DNA of 64,000 nt, taken from the NCBI RefSeq assembly GCF_051020955.1, contig NC_135013.1, forward strand, positions 29,777,302 to 29,841,301, read 5' to 3'. Source of the DNA: Megalopta genalis (taxonomy: Eukaryota > Arthropoda > Insecta > Hymenoptera > Halictidae). Numbering within the stretch: the stretch's first letter is position 1; each line of letters opens with the position of its first letter. A program made the position numbers and the translations under genes. The notes beneath the pieces are model-generated. The model had not been told where the DNA came from and did not search any database. It saw only the letters and a program-made list of their open reading frames with translations. Of this stretch, positions 32,791 to 44,478 are shown in pieces.

Positions 32791-33799
32791 GAATTCAACA
32801 ATGAATCGTAATTATAACCGATATTATAAAATAATTATTGCTTAGAAGTCGGTCCTAGATCATATCGTCGAAGAACAATGAATCTCTCCATCATTGACCT
32901 TCTCCCATGAAAGCATGCGTGGAGAACGTAACAAGCTGCTTCGAGATCGGTAAATACTGCAGCGGAACAAAGAAGTCCGAAAAAGAAAGCCACGAGTAGC
33001 CCGAAACGATCAACGTCGCAGCTGATTCACTATGGAAAAGGTCACGGTGGGGTCTATTTCGGAGTTCAATAACGCCGCGCCCGGGAGGAAATTTAACGAG
33101 TAGCGTACGTAGAGCGTTGTTCCCCAATGAAATTTGAGCGTGCCTCGGGGTCGCAGTATTTCCTGAGTTTCATTAGACACCTGGTGTCGTCCCTGGAATT
33201 CACTTGCGGGTCGTCGAGCGAATCGCGGGCGTACAACCTCGAGACTTTTACCTTCTATTCGGCTCGCAATTGCTCCGAAAGTGTATCTCGTGGTCACTTT
33301 TATGGCCGCCGCGATCTTAATCTTCCGCGAAACTAGGGGACAGGATATTGCTACGGCGCTGTTACTGTAATTTTCAAGTGGACGTTGTCGAGAGCACCCA
33401 GGCTTTCGTAATTACTTTTTGCGAGGAGACTGTCTTTTCAGGGAAAAACACTGCTTCCTTTAAAGTATTAGAAAAATTACTGCGAAAAGGGTTCGACAGA
33501 ATTTCATGCTGTTCCAAATGATTTTTAATCGATGCTACAGGTGTAATGTTTAATAGAATTTACCGACTTGAAAGATATTTTTCAACATGTTTGTTGAATT
33601 TAAAAATGTTAGAGATTGTCATATTTATTACTTTTTTTTCGGAGATCATTATACGTTTGCGATTTTAGAGGATGCAAGATGAAGATTCTGTTTACAATTG
33701 TCGACTATTCACTGCTTTAATAAGAATGTATTACTGCAATTATATGAAAAAATAGGTTGTTAAAAAATAACGTTTTAAAGTTAAGGTTATTAAAAATAT
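32791..33799. other. Unassigned non-coding sequence
   Basis: Mixed composition; short frames only (maximum 95 codons, minus, 33010-33297). No element ends recognised. Confidence 0.45.
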
Positions 33800-34075
33800 C
33801 GAGAAAAATTACTTGTATAAGTATCATTCAAAATGATATTATCAAAAATTCTTTAAAAATAATATCCTTGATAATTCTTTGAAAATAATACTAATAAAAA
33901 ATCATATTCTTGAAAATTCTTTGAAAATGATCGTCACGAAAATTCCTTAAAAACGCGGTTCTTGAAAATTCTCTAAAAATGACATTCTTCAAAATCCTAC
34001 AAAGATAAAAATTCTTCGAAATTTTTTAAGAATAAAAATCTTCAAAATTCTTTAAAAATGATATCTATTACAGCA
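33800..34075. repeat. Degenerate minisatellite, about 30-bp unit
   Basis: 'CTTGAAAATTCTTT(G/A)AAAATGATAT' style units repeat about eight times (AAAATTCTTTAAAAATAATAT, GATAATTCTTTGAAAATAATAC, GAAAATTCTCTAAAAATGACATT and others) with growing divergence. Confidence 0.85.
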
Positions 34076-34831
34076 AAGTAATATTTTCTCGGCGGACGAA
34101 AAGGTTCGTCGCAACGAAGCAGCGAATTTAATCCACCGGTTTCGAAAGTTGTTAACTAAAATGTTACAGGCCTTAAATTGGCCAGTTTCCGATTACAAAA
34201 AGTCGGCGCATCCGCTCTCGGGAGATCAAGAGGTGCTCGTCGAGATCGTTGTCTCAAAATCAACGGACTCGTGGAGGGTTTGGGGGGAGGAGAAGCGTCG
34301 TGGAATTTCAAGGATCCCGATCGGCGGCAGAAAGATCTCATTTTCAGGGCTCGACGACAAGCTTCCCGTGAAATTCAATGAACCCGCGCGGCTGAAGGGT
34401 GCTTCGCTCTCGCACAAGAATGCGCCGGGTTAATGCGAAAGCAAACGAGAGAAGCTTTAGCGCGTCGTGTGTCACGCGGTGACACGTCACCCCGCCATGA
34501 ATGACACTAGTGTTTCCCTCCGCGGCATAATACCGGAGTCTGTTTACACGAAATATTTCCATTACTTCGAACGTTGCTCCGGGAACGGATGTTACGGAAG
34601 TTTCGGTCGTCCGGAATTCCGCCGACTGTCTGCCAGCGATGTCTGATCGTTCGCGCTCGTATTTTCGATTTGTTTGAATTTGATTTGATGTTTGAATTTC
34701 TCGTTATCGCAATATGCGCTACGATACGAATATTAGAGAATAGGAGATACGAAATCGCGAAAAAAGTATTGCATTTATCGGCAATAATTATTAACCAGTC
34801 AGCTGTGGCGCCTCCTTATTTATTTTATAAA
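34076..34831. other. Unassigned non-coding sequence
   Basis: CpG-rich from 34090 to 34660, with frames in several registers on both strands, none recognisable. Confidence 0.4.
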
Positions 34832-34835
34832 ATTA

Positions 34836-35225
34836 ACTGATCAATTTTATTACTAATGCTTACTAACTCGCTTAATATTAACATATATGTACTATATTCA
34901 TAATAAACAAAAAATATTTATAAAAAGATATTTATAAAAGTTATGTCAAGGTTATGTCAACTAATTAAACTTTAATCAACTAATTAATTTTATTACTAAT
35001 ACTTACTAACTCGCTTAATATTAACATATATGTACTATATTCATAATAAACAAAAAATATTTATAAAAAGATATTTATAAAAGTTATGTCAAGGTTATGT
35101 CAACTAATTAAACTTTAATCAACTAATTAATTTTATTACTAATACTTACTAACTCGCCTAATATTAATATATATATATACTATATTCATAATGAACGCGC
35201 GCGAAAAATATTTATAAAAGTGAAA
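34836..35225. repeat. Tandem repeat, 143-bp unit, 2.6 copies
   Basis: TTTTATTACTAAT(G/A)CTTACTAACTCGC starts at 34845, 34988 and 35131, exactly 143 bases apart. The first two units are almost identical, through TTATGTCAAGGTTATGTCAAC. The third decays after CATAAT, where GAACGCGCGCG replaces the AAACAAAAA segment. Confidence 0.96.
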
Positions 35226-35305
35226 AGTTCAAATTGCTGCTGTAGAGTGGTATGCAGCGGAACAAGAAATAATGCATAATGCATGTTCGTGCATTGCACG
35301 TCGAA

Positions 35306-35544
35306 CAGCAATATCGTGAATTATTCACACAATTGTTCATATTTTTTATTTGTTCCCTCTATTCCGGCCTGGCCTCAAAATATTCCAAACATCTTGAAAT
35401 TTGAGAATGTGTTTCTCTTTTCACTAAAATGACAATTTAAATAGCCAATGGTCGCTACTTTTCACGCGAGTATACTCGTCGCGACACAAAATACCGTCAC
35501 TTCTTGACGACTATACTCGTCGTCGAACACAGCTGACTGTTCAA
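35306..35544 (-). mobile_element. Putative TTAA-type element, CGACGAGTATACTCG family, minus-strand copy
   Basis: Read in reverse, it begins TTGAACAGTCAGCTGTGTTC and continues GACGACGAGTATAGTCGTC, TATTTTGTGTCGCGACGAG, AAAAGTAGCGACCATT.GCTATTTAAATTG, CATTCTCAAATTTCAAGAT and CCAGGCCGGAATA. The same order appears on the plus strand at 38406-38642. The TTAA at the outer end is mutated to TTGA. Inner boundary approximate. Confidence 0.7.
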
Positions 35545-36052
35545 CTGCAGAAATCGTGTACAGGATTTCCTAATTCCACCATTGAAATTGCTGGCAGCAT
35601 GTAATTATCAAATTTTATTCAGTAATTTATTACACTGGAATACGATGACGCTTAAATCTATATTTGATTTCGTTATAAATATTCGATCTCCCGATGCTCC
35701 GCGACTCTAATAAATTGAAAACGCGTAAAGCACGGCGCTCAGTAATCGTGGACGTAATTATACTATAATATAAACGCGATGATCGTACATTCGTTAACCG
35801 TAGTAAAAAGTAGCGGGCTCCTCCTCGTAACGATTATTCGATTCATAAATTCTCGTCGTTATTCCTTGTTCGGCGTGGCGCAGTTTTTCCGTATCCCCGC
35901 GGAAATTATTTATGGCCCGACCCGCGATCGGTTTTTCTCGGAATCATAAACTATTTAACACCTCCGTGCCGCGCGCGCAGTACCGACATTCGTAACGAAC
36001 GTATCGATGACATAAAAATCCCCCGTCGAATCTCCATCGGCGAAGAAAACCG

Positions 36053-36077
36053 AACACAGCCGGCACACGGCTGTGTT
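36053..36077. repeat. Perfect 10-bp hairpin
   Basis: AACACAGCCG (36053-36062) and CGGCTGTGTT (36068-36077) are exact inverse copies with loop GCACA. No T-run follows, and this is a eukaryote, so a terminator role is not implied. Confidence 0.7.
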
Positions 36078-36528
36078 ATCCTGGTTAGCACAGCTTTATG
36101 CATTTATGCCTCTCGCGAATCAATTAAAATTCGTGAAGATCAACCGTTAACGAATCTCTCATAGTTCGACGTCTCGTCTCGTATCTCGGCGATTCAAAGA
36201 AAGAAAGCTCGCCGAAAAGAAACGTTCGTTGTTCCGAAATTCTGCGAAACCGCGCGCAAACGGTCAAACTTACAGTATGGAACGTTCGCGCGGTAGAACC
36301 ATAAAGCTAACAGCAATTAGTGGTATCGGCAGATAATCTGCGCGGAGACCGCAGATATTTATGCGTTTATGGCGGGCCCCGAGGGGAACTAAAGTGAAAC
36401 GATAAAATTTCACAAACGCTATCGAACGATGGGGCCCCATTAGGCCGAACGATCGCTGTCGAAAGAAAAACTTTTATACTTCTCGCATGATTGTCTGGGA
36501 ATGTTGAACGGGTAGCGACGACGATCGT

Positions 36529-36561
36529 CAGCGGCGGCGGCGGCGACGGCGGCGGCGGCCG
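36529..36561. repeat. (GGC)n trinucleotide repeat
   Basis: GCGGCGGCGGCGGCGACGGC and its continuation, with one GAC interruption. No open frame of note uses it. Confidence 0.9.
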
Positions 36562-37554
36562 GTGATTTCAACGCCTCGCGGATCTGCAGAGACGGTGACG
36601 CGGCGCGGCGCGGGACCGTTTAAAATCCCGCTGGCACCTAAATGGCCGTCCGTTAAGCAAATGCGCGCTTCGTTGAATAAATTTCAAGGTCACCGAAACC
36701 ATAACGGATATAGGTGAAACCAAAGCGTATTATTATGCAAACGGCGGCGATGCGAGCGCGCGCCGCTCTAGGACGCGCTCGACGAGGAAACGCGTTCTCT
36801 ATGAAATAAACGGCGAGCCATAGTTCGTTGGGCCGATGCATTTCAATCGGGCCCGTTTATGCGATCGTGGGTACACGTAACGGGGGTCCTCCCGATGGAA
36901 AATGAACGGAAAACAGCGTGGAAACGGTAAACGGCCGAGCCATTATTCAGGAAATTGCTGGAAAAAATCGCCGAGGCAACGAATCATTTTAATAACAGTT
37001 CCATAACGCTTTTCTTCGCTATTGTCTGCCATTTTCTGGGGCACTGTATCGTAGGTTTGTATTCCTTATAGATGAAAGTAGAAAGACTCTTTGTGTGATA
37101 GGAAATGATTAAATCGATTTCTCGACGCGTTCGTTGACAGCGTCGCGCGTTTGCGACGACCGCGATTTTCTATTTCACGTCAAGAACGTCAAATTAATTT
37201 TGCGAATATAATTCTTTGAAATTGTAACAAGTAGCGGGATATTTAAAGAATTGATCGCTTCTTTTTGACGATATTTTTATCGTATTTTATTAGAGCTTAC
37301 GATGTCTTTAATAGGATAATCCAAACATATACATTGCAGTAAAAATGGCGGAAGGTTTAAATGAATAGTGCATCTTTTATAATGTTTCGTAGTTTATGGC
37401 TTCGCTCGATAATGAATAGCTGAACGTAGCAATACTTTGATTGATCGTTTAATTATCAAAATTTATGATCAATGTTGTTCACAATCTTTACTTTAAAACA
37501 TTATTTCATGGACTGAACCTTTAAATATGCATTGTTTTATTGTCAAATGTTACG

Positions 37555-37865
37555 TATAGATTATTTATAATAATACTTATTAATAAGTACTATAAAATAT
37601 TATATTATAGTAATTATAATTATAATAATATCATAATACTATAATAATAATATATTATAATAATTATATTAATAATATTATAATACTGTAATAATATAAT
37701 ATATTATAATAATTATATTAATAATATTATAATACTATAATAGTAATATATTATAATAATTATATTAATAATGTTATAATACTATAATAATAATAATATA
37801 TTATAATAATTATTTATATTTATAAATAATTATTTAGTGTTTATCTTATTTAAGATAAACGCTAA
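37555..37865. repeat. AT repeat with about 64-bp unit
   Basis: 'AATATATTATAATAATTATATTAATAATATTATAATACTATAATA' recurs four times between 37640 and 37810 with few changes. The end (37835-37872) forms a small hairpin GTTTATCTTATTT/AAATAAGATAAAC-like pair. Confidence 0.88.
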
Positions 37866-38405
37866 ATAAGATGAATTACAATGAAACATAGATCGCCTAA
37901 ATAGCTTGATGATTTTTATGGAAGCATTGCTTCAAGAATTTGATAAGAGAAGTCCTTCGCGAATTTTAAAGAATTGTTCGTCTTCGTCGAAGATAATAAC
38001 AATTGTAACAAAGTACGTTGTTTCTCTCTCTAACGAGCCTAATGAAATCTATGCTACAAAATTTCATCGGTCCCCTAAAATTTCCAAGCCCCGGTCGCAG
38101 TTCGCCGATACGCAGTTCGAGTCATTGGCGTTGGTAAACATCGGGCCAGCAAAAAGAAAGGGACGAAAGTGGACCGAGGCGGCGAGGGCTACGTAAGCTG
38201 CGGACAACGATTATGCGTTTCAAGGCCGGCGTGTTGTATAACAACGCGCGTTTCACCAGAGACGATCGCGATATCGACCTCGCACGGAATGCCGGCAGTC
38301 GCGCGTGCGGCCAAAAGGAATTCGTTTAATTTCCGCGAGGTTTGCGCAGCATTTCACCGTTCTTAGATCCTTAATCACGTGTTGCAAGAATCTTCTTCCG
38401 TGAAT
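37866..38405. other. Unassigned sequence
   Basis: A 96-codon plus-strand frame (37906-38196) and shorter ones; nothing recognised. Confidence 0.4.
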
Positions 38406-38642
38406 TTAACCAGTTAACTGCGTCCGACGAAATATACTCGTCACGAAAAAGTGGGAATATTTTGTGTCACGACGAGTATGCTTGTCGCGGGTAAAAAGTA
38501 GCGACGATTTGCTATTTAAATTGTAATTTCAGTGTCAAGAAAAACATATTCTCAAATTTCAAGATATTTATAATAATATGTTGAGACCAGGCCAGAATAA
38601 GACGAACAAATAAAAAAGTTGTTTATCATTATTCACTGTTAA
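38406..38642 (+). mobile_element. Putative TTAA-type element, CGACGAGTATACTCG family, plus-strand copy
   Basis: It starts TTAACCAGTTAACTGCGTCC and GACGAAATATACTCGTCACG, then TTTTGTGTCACGACGAGTAT, AAAAGTAGCGACGATTTGCT and GACCAGGCCAGAATAAGACG. It ends CACTGTTAA at 38642. TTAAC(C)AGT at the left mirrors ACTGTTAA at the right. The element is inverted relative to 35306-35544 and lies about 3 kb away. Confidence 0.7.
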
Positions 38643-39299
38643 AATATATCTACTTGATCAAGGTTATATTGATCAAAGTTCAAAGTCTCGTTCACTTCTC
38701 AAATCCTCGCTCAAGTTTTCACTTTCTGATGTTATTTAATCGTTTAGTTATTACTCTTTTGTTTAATCGTGCGTTGCTTCTTTCAAAGAAGAGATTTAAT
38801 TCTTGTTCTCTTTTTATTCCGTGCCCTGGAATGTTATCGCAAAAATGATCTACCGTTCTACACGCATCGAGAACGTCAAAATGCCTGGCAGGTGTCATTC
38901 CAATTCAATGGTGAATTCATTTCGACCAATCACGGGTCCTGAAACGAATGTTCTGCATTATCTATTAAAACCCAATTTATCTAACGGTACCGTTAGACGA
39001 TAAAGCGTCGATCAATAATGCCCACGATTTATAATTACGATAAGACGACTCGATGTCCGATCGAGAAATAACTAACACCGGATAGATCGGCCTCGATCAT
39101 TGTCGATCTCGGTTTCATTGATCTCTTCATCAAAGAGATGAAAATGCTCGTTCAATCAGAAAATCAAACAATTCTTTTATTTAGAAAATGTTTGCTGTTT
39201 TCGATTATTAACGACGGTCTGTACGATAAATAAGGCTAATGTACGATAAATTATGCTAATTATTATACAGCGCATCTTCGTAGATACACAGATTTTTAT
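38643..39299. other. Unassigned sequence
   Basis: AT-rich, short frames only. No element ends seen. Confidence 0.4.
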
Positions 39300-39545
39300 A
39301 TAAATTTATATTTATATTATTATATTATATATACTATATTATATTATATTATTATATATTATATTATTATATATTATATATTATATTATTATATATTATA
39401 TATTATATATTATATTATTATATATTATATATTATATATTATATATTATATTATTATATATTATATATTATATTATTATATATTATATATATTATTATTA
39501 TATTATTATATTATATTTATATAATTTATAATTTATTTAGTAATT
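39300..39545. repeat. (TATATTATATTAT)n AT repeat
   Basis: TATTATATATTATATATTATAT repeats almost continuously from 39315 to 39500. Pure A and T. Confidence 0.97.
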
Positions 39546-40649
39546 TATATAAATTAGGAACGAAGAAACGTTCGTTCGGGACTCTTAAATAAAAATAAAA
39601 ATTTGACCAGACGTTCAAAGGATATTTTCTAAGGTCGGCGAAATGGTTTCAAAGCCAAATGGAATCGACGTCGTTGCGACGACGACGAGTCGTCGACCGT
39701 AATTTGGACGACGAGCCGGCTGACAGAACGAAGCAATTATTCTACGAGATTCCGGCAGTGATCGCGTGATAAAAGGATCGATGGAGGGAGCGCGCCGTAG
39801 ACGAGGACGAGCGAATAATGGTGGTTCACGAAACGTTCGCCGTGAGGTTATCGTCCTCGCGGATCCTTGGACGAGTTTGAGAGCTCCTTCGCTCGATTAC
39901 GGTCAACCTATTTCGAGGTCGATGCCTGTCGGACAGCGAATCCGATAAATCTGCTCGAAATTTCTCGGACGGATCGCCGCGTCCGGTTAAATTGACGGCT
40001 GAAGGACGTGTAATTGCAGTCAATGAATCTCGAAAAATACGCGAACGAAGGATGTGCTCCAGGAGCGATCGCATGAATGCAAATCAGCGGTTTCACATCT
40101 AAGACGTGCCGGTGACAATCTAATTACCGGCACTCATGCAGATTCTGCGTTCCGCGGCGTTCCTTTTTTCAGCCGGTAACCACCTCGTAACCGTCTCTGT
40201 TCCCCCACCGCACCGGACAAATTGCTAAGCCTAATTTCGAATCGACTAATTGCGAATAACAAGGGTAATTTCTACTTATTCGAGGCGAATGCAAATTGTC
40301 CATTTCTAACCGGAATCGCGATGTTAAGAGCGGCCTTGTTCCATCCGCAAATAGGCCACGGATTTTATGTATTCCGATCGCATGTTCCGCACGGAACGGA
40401 ATAAATCTGCGACTTCCATTGTATTTTCAGTAAAATAGTTACAGACGAATTATGAATAGATATTTATTTTTAGGTACGTTGCGTACCTTTCGGATGCCGG
40501 CGACATATTAATGCACGTCTACGTGCGTTAGTTTAATTGCCAGCAGGACGGTTATTATTTTTCTCGGAATTGTTTATGAATTTAATCTATCCTTCGACGG
40601 CGTTTAAATGTTAACTACGAAATTATTCGAGCTTTCGTTCATTTCATTT
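39546..40649. other. Unassigned sequence, CpG-rich at 39640-40200
   Basis: Includes GTCGTTGCGACGACGACGAG at 39671 with inverted GTCG/CGAC words. Frames up to 82 codons, none known. Confidence 0.4.
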
Positions 40650-41480
40650 CGTTAAACTGTATGCAGTAATAATGAATGAATATATGTACAATTAATATGC
40701 AGTCATATTTGTCGAGATGTGACAAAAGCACAGAGTACTTCATTTTTATTTTTATACTATTTTTTTTTTTAATTTTAACTATTTTTATGCTATTTTATAT
40801 ATTCTAATTCACTCATTAATCATGGTGCGAAAATTTACCTGATTTTCCTTCTGTTAAGAATCACGCGAGTATAATAATAAAATATATAATTATTATTATT
40901 TATATTATTTTATTTATACTTTTCATTCAACTGTATGCAGTAATAATAAACGAATATATACACAATTAATATGCAGTCATATTTGTCAAGATGTGAAAAA
41001 AGCACAGAGTACTTCATTTTTATTCTTATACTATTTTACTTTTCTTTTTATTTTACCATTTTTATACTATTTTATATATTTTAATTCACTCATTAATCAT
41101 GGTGCGAAAATTTACCTGATCTTCCTTCTGTTAAGAATCACGTGAGTATAGTAATAAAATATATAATTATTATCATTTATATTATTTTATTTATACTTTT
41201 CATTCAACTGTATGCAGTAATAATGAATGAATATATATACAATTAATATGCAGTCATATTTGTCGAGATGTGAAAAGAGCACAGAGTACTTCATTTTTAT
41301 TTTTATACTATTTTACTATTTTTATACTATTTTATATATTTTAATTCACTCATTAATCATGGTGCGAAAATTTACCTGATCTTCCTTCTGTTAAGAATCA
41401 CGCGAGTATAATAATAAAATATATAATTATTACCATTTATATTATAAAATTTAGTTATTTATATTATTTATATTATAACT
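40650..41480. repeat. Three-copy tandem repeat, about 275-bp unit
   Basis: CTGTATGCAGTAATAAT(G/A)AA starts at 40657, 40931 and 41208. Each unit then has CAATTAATATGCAGTCATAT, AAAGCACAGAGTACTTCATT, TTAATTCACTCATTAATCAT, GGTGCGAAAATTTACCTGAT and CTTCTGTTAAGAATCACG. Identity between units is very high outside a T-rich indel region. Confidence 0.97.
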
Positions 41481-42165
41481 GAGTACAATAATAAAAATAA
41501 AGTACTCCGTACATCTTGAAATAACGAATGTACTGCTCTCGAGTTACACAAATTTGTTACATCGACACAAAAAATTCGTACCATGGATGATGAAGAGCAA
41601 TTAATCCGGGCTTAATCGACGCGTACAATTTCCGTCGTTTTTGCCGCGCGCGGTATCCGCCGCGCCGGAAGCCGAAATCGTACGAGCCGCTTCTTAATTC
41701 CCCGGCGAAAACGTCGCGGCGCGGCCGAATGGATTAATTAAAGTCGAACGGTCGTCTCTCGGTTGATCCACGCGATCCCGATACGCACAAGCAAACAGGA
41801 TTCATGGAGTTTCGATCCCCCGGTGACATGGGAACCGACGCTAACGGGACGACGAAATTTACGCGGCGCTGAAGTTCCTGCGGAATTATATTCTCGACGG
41901 GGGTTTCGCGTTAAGGCGTCGCCGCGGTGCCGTTAGAAACCTTTTTGGAAGAGTTACCGTTCCCAGAAGAGAAGGTATTCCCGGGAACGATTGTTCGATC
42001 CTGAATGACCCGTCTTGTTCGAGGCGGCGTCCATTTACTCGGCGAAACATGTCTGTGAACGACTCTGTTCGCAACTATGTTGCCATTGTCGGTGGTTCAC
42101 TCTTCGCTCGCGACATCAAAAATATCGAATGACGTGATTCCTTCCCGAAACAAGCGTGGGAATCA
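41481..42165. other. Unassigned sequence
   Basis: CpG-rich at 41620-42110. The largest frame is 62 codons. Nothing recognised. Confidence 0.4.
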
Positions 42166-42169
42166 TTTT

Positions 42170-42480
42170 ATATAGTATAATTAAATAATTTAAATTATGT
42201 AATATATTATGATATTATATAATATTATAATATATAATATATTATATAATATTGTATAATATTATATTATAACATATATAATATATTAAGCAAAAATATT
42301 ATAATATATTATATATTATATATTATATATTATAATATTTTATATTTTATTATATTATATAATATATTATATATTATAATATAATAAAATATAAAATATT
42401 ATAATATATAATATAATATAATATTTTTGCTTAATTATATATATTATAACATAACATATATAATATAATATAATTATTAT
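42170..42480. repeat. AT-rich palindrome of about 215 bp inside an AT tract
   Basis: TTAAGCAAAAATATTATAAT near 42285 and TATAATATAATATTTTTGCTTAA near 42415-42435 mark the non-AT part of the arms. Outside them ATTATATTATAACATATATAA pairs with its inverse near 42445-42470, and inside ATAATATTTTATATTTTATT pairs with AATAAAATATAAAATATTAT. The GC bases in GCAAAAA/TTTTTGC on both sides show that this is an inverted duplication and not only AT chance pairing. Confidence 0.85.
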
Positions 42481-43929
42481 TATATTTTCTACAAAAATTA
42501 TACAAAATTGAAGCGTCGTTTTTCAATAATAACCCATCGTGTCGATTTCACGTTTTTTAGTCGATAAAAACTCTTTGACAAACTCTCTCTTATAATAAAA
42601 ATAGCGAAAGGACCTAAATAAATTATAGCTTGCCAAGTTTATCGAAACCAAGCAACGATAATTTTTTAAATAAAATATTAAGGATCAGTGTTTTTTAAAT
42701 TGAATGCTTCTTCGTTACACAACTCGATTCGTTAAAATTTATTTATAAAGAGAAAATCCGGTTCGTTCGATTTCGCCTCGGATGCGCGAATTAGCTGAAA
42801 AGTTTCAAATTGAAGCGTTCGTTCATTTTTATTTTTTTTTTCGACGGCGTGCAAGAACAGAGCCACATGAATTACCATAATCTCCGTGAACTTGACACGC
42901 GGTTCCACCGTGAAAAAAAAAAGAAAACAGAAGGATGCAAATGCCCGTGGGATCGAAGGTGCGCGCGCGTCACCTTCCGGCAGCGGCCGAAACGCGGCTT
43001 CCGGAAGCTGCCGGTACCGTTAGATCGGTGGTACCATTAATTAAGTCTCCCAATTACGTGCAGATTCGTTCGGAGATAGAACGTCGGCCACCGGAAGCTG
43101 GTAAAACCGCCAGGCGTCGTTTCGCAACCGGCCGACTCTCCTCTTCGAAGATTTTATGTCATCGAATGTTACGAAACTGCTCTCGCGCTTAACTGTACCG
43201 TTTTCGCGAAAGAAGTTGTAACGATGCCACGGAAAGATACCGGAATCAATTACGTCGAGAGCCGCAGGATGCCGAAAGCGCATCTGCATGCGCGGGCCTC
43301 TTTTAACAGAGTGTCGTCGTGTACGTACGGTTAACTTGAAACTTCTTCACCGGGAAAAAAATCATGCGATCTGGTTGTTACGAAAGCGTTTCTCAATGTT
43401 TATCGCTTCGGTATTTGTGCGAACCGAAAATGTAACCCGTTGATGTTATCGAGAAGGAAAATAAATGATTGCGTGAAGCCTGTGTCCCGCAATTAACGCA
43501 ATTTTTATTTTGCACGAGAAGTCGCAGTGATCGAATTAAAATTTGCTAAGTTTATTACAGGAGATAGAAACGATGTATGAATGAACTTTCGCTTTTAATG
43601 ATTTTAATAAATCGAGAATAGTTTAATAATATTTATAAATTCTTCTCGTGATCTTTCAATTTTTTATTTTATCTGTGCATAAAATGCATAAAATGCATAA
43701 AATTCTGCAGTTTATTAATAATCAACAGTCGGATGCACCGTAACACAATTAAACGAACACTTTGATCGTCGATTTAGCTGCTGAAAAAATTCAATTAAAA
43801 ATTTGTTGCAACGAATATACTGCTGTAAAAATTAATTTTCAATTAGACCGTGCGTATCGCGAGCAAGGGCCACGTTGTTCACTTTATAGTATTTATGGAA
43901 AATTGTATGCACTATGATTTTCATACGAT
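42481..43929. other. Unassigned sequence
   Basis: CpG-rich at 42940-43320 with frames on both strands. A 10-bp triple repeat ATAAAATGC lies at 43678-43707. No gene recognised. Confidence 0.4.
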
Positions 43930-44478
43930 TTAACTCTTTGGTGCACAGAATTTTAGAAAATTTTGTTGCGTTTTAAATTATACAAAATTGGTATATATTT
44001 ATTAACAAAGGAATCACGTAATATAATATAATATGATATTCATACATAAATATAATACATGATAATATAATATTCATATATAAATATAATATATAATAAT
44101 ATAATATTGATATATAAATATAATATATAATGATATAATATTCACATATAAATATAATATATAATGATATAATATTGATATATAAATATAATATATAATA
44201 ATATAATATTGATATATAAATATAATATATAATAATATAATATTGATATATAAATATAATATATAATAATATAACATTCATATATAAATATAATATATAA
44301 TAACATAATATTCATATATAAATATAATATATAATAATATAACATTCATATATAAATATAATATATAATAATATAATATTCATATACAAATAAAAAATAT
44401 ATAATAATATGTACAAATAAAATGATGTAATATTTCGAGGTGGATCTAAAAATGTCCCACCGTGTCCCAAAGAGTTAA
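43930..44478. mobile_element. TTAA-flanked element carrying a 34-bp minisatellite, locus 1
   Basis: TTAA at 43930-43933 and 44475-44478 bound it. The left terminus CTCTTTGGTGCAC and the right terminus CCCACCGTGTCCCAAAGAG are inverted over CTCTTTGG/CCAAAGAG-like bases. The interior, 44020-44400, is an array of about ten 34-bp units of the type AATATAATATTCATATATAA plus ATATAATATATAAT. A second locus begins at 47537. Confidence 0.7.
44020..44410. repeat. 34-bp minisatellite
   Basis: Units differ mainly at one site, ATTCATAT versus ATTGATAT versus ATTCACAT. Because 34 is not a multiple of three, all three frames are visited, giving the Y/I-rich frames on the minus strand, which are not genes. 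Confidence 0.95.

Larger units (their letters stand above)
35546..37554. other. Unassigned sequence, partly CpG-rich
   Basis: Contains a perfect small hairpin (36053-36077) and a GGC-type trinucleotide run (36529-36561). Several TTTATGG/CCATAAA words lie at 35890-36370. Only very short frames exist (62 codons at most). I see no gene. Confidence 0.45.

Noticed and set aside
36053..36077. Hairpin resembling a bacterial terminator
   Set aside because: No T-run follows and the DNA is eukaryotic.
43973..44345. Y/I-rich repeat protein frames on the minus strand
   Set aside because: They are produced by the 34-bp AT minisatellite.
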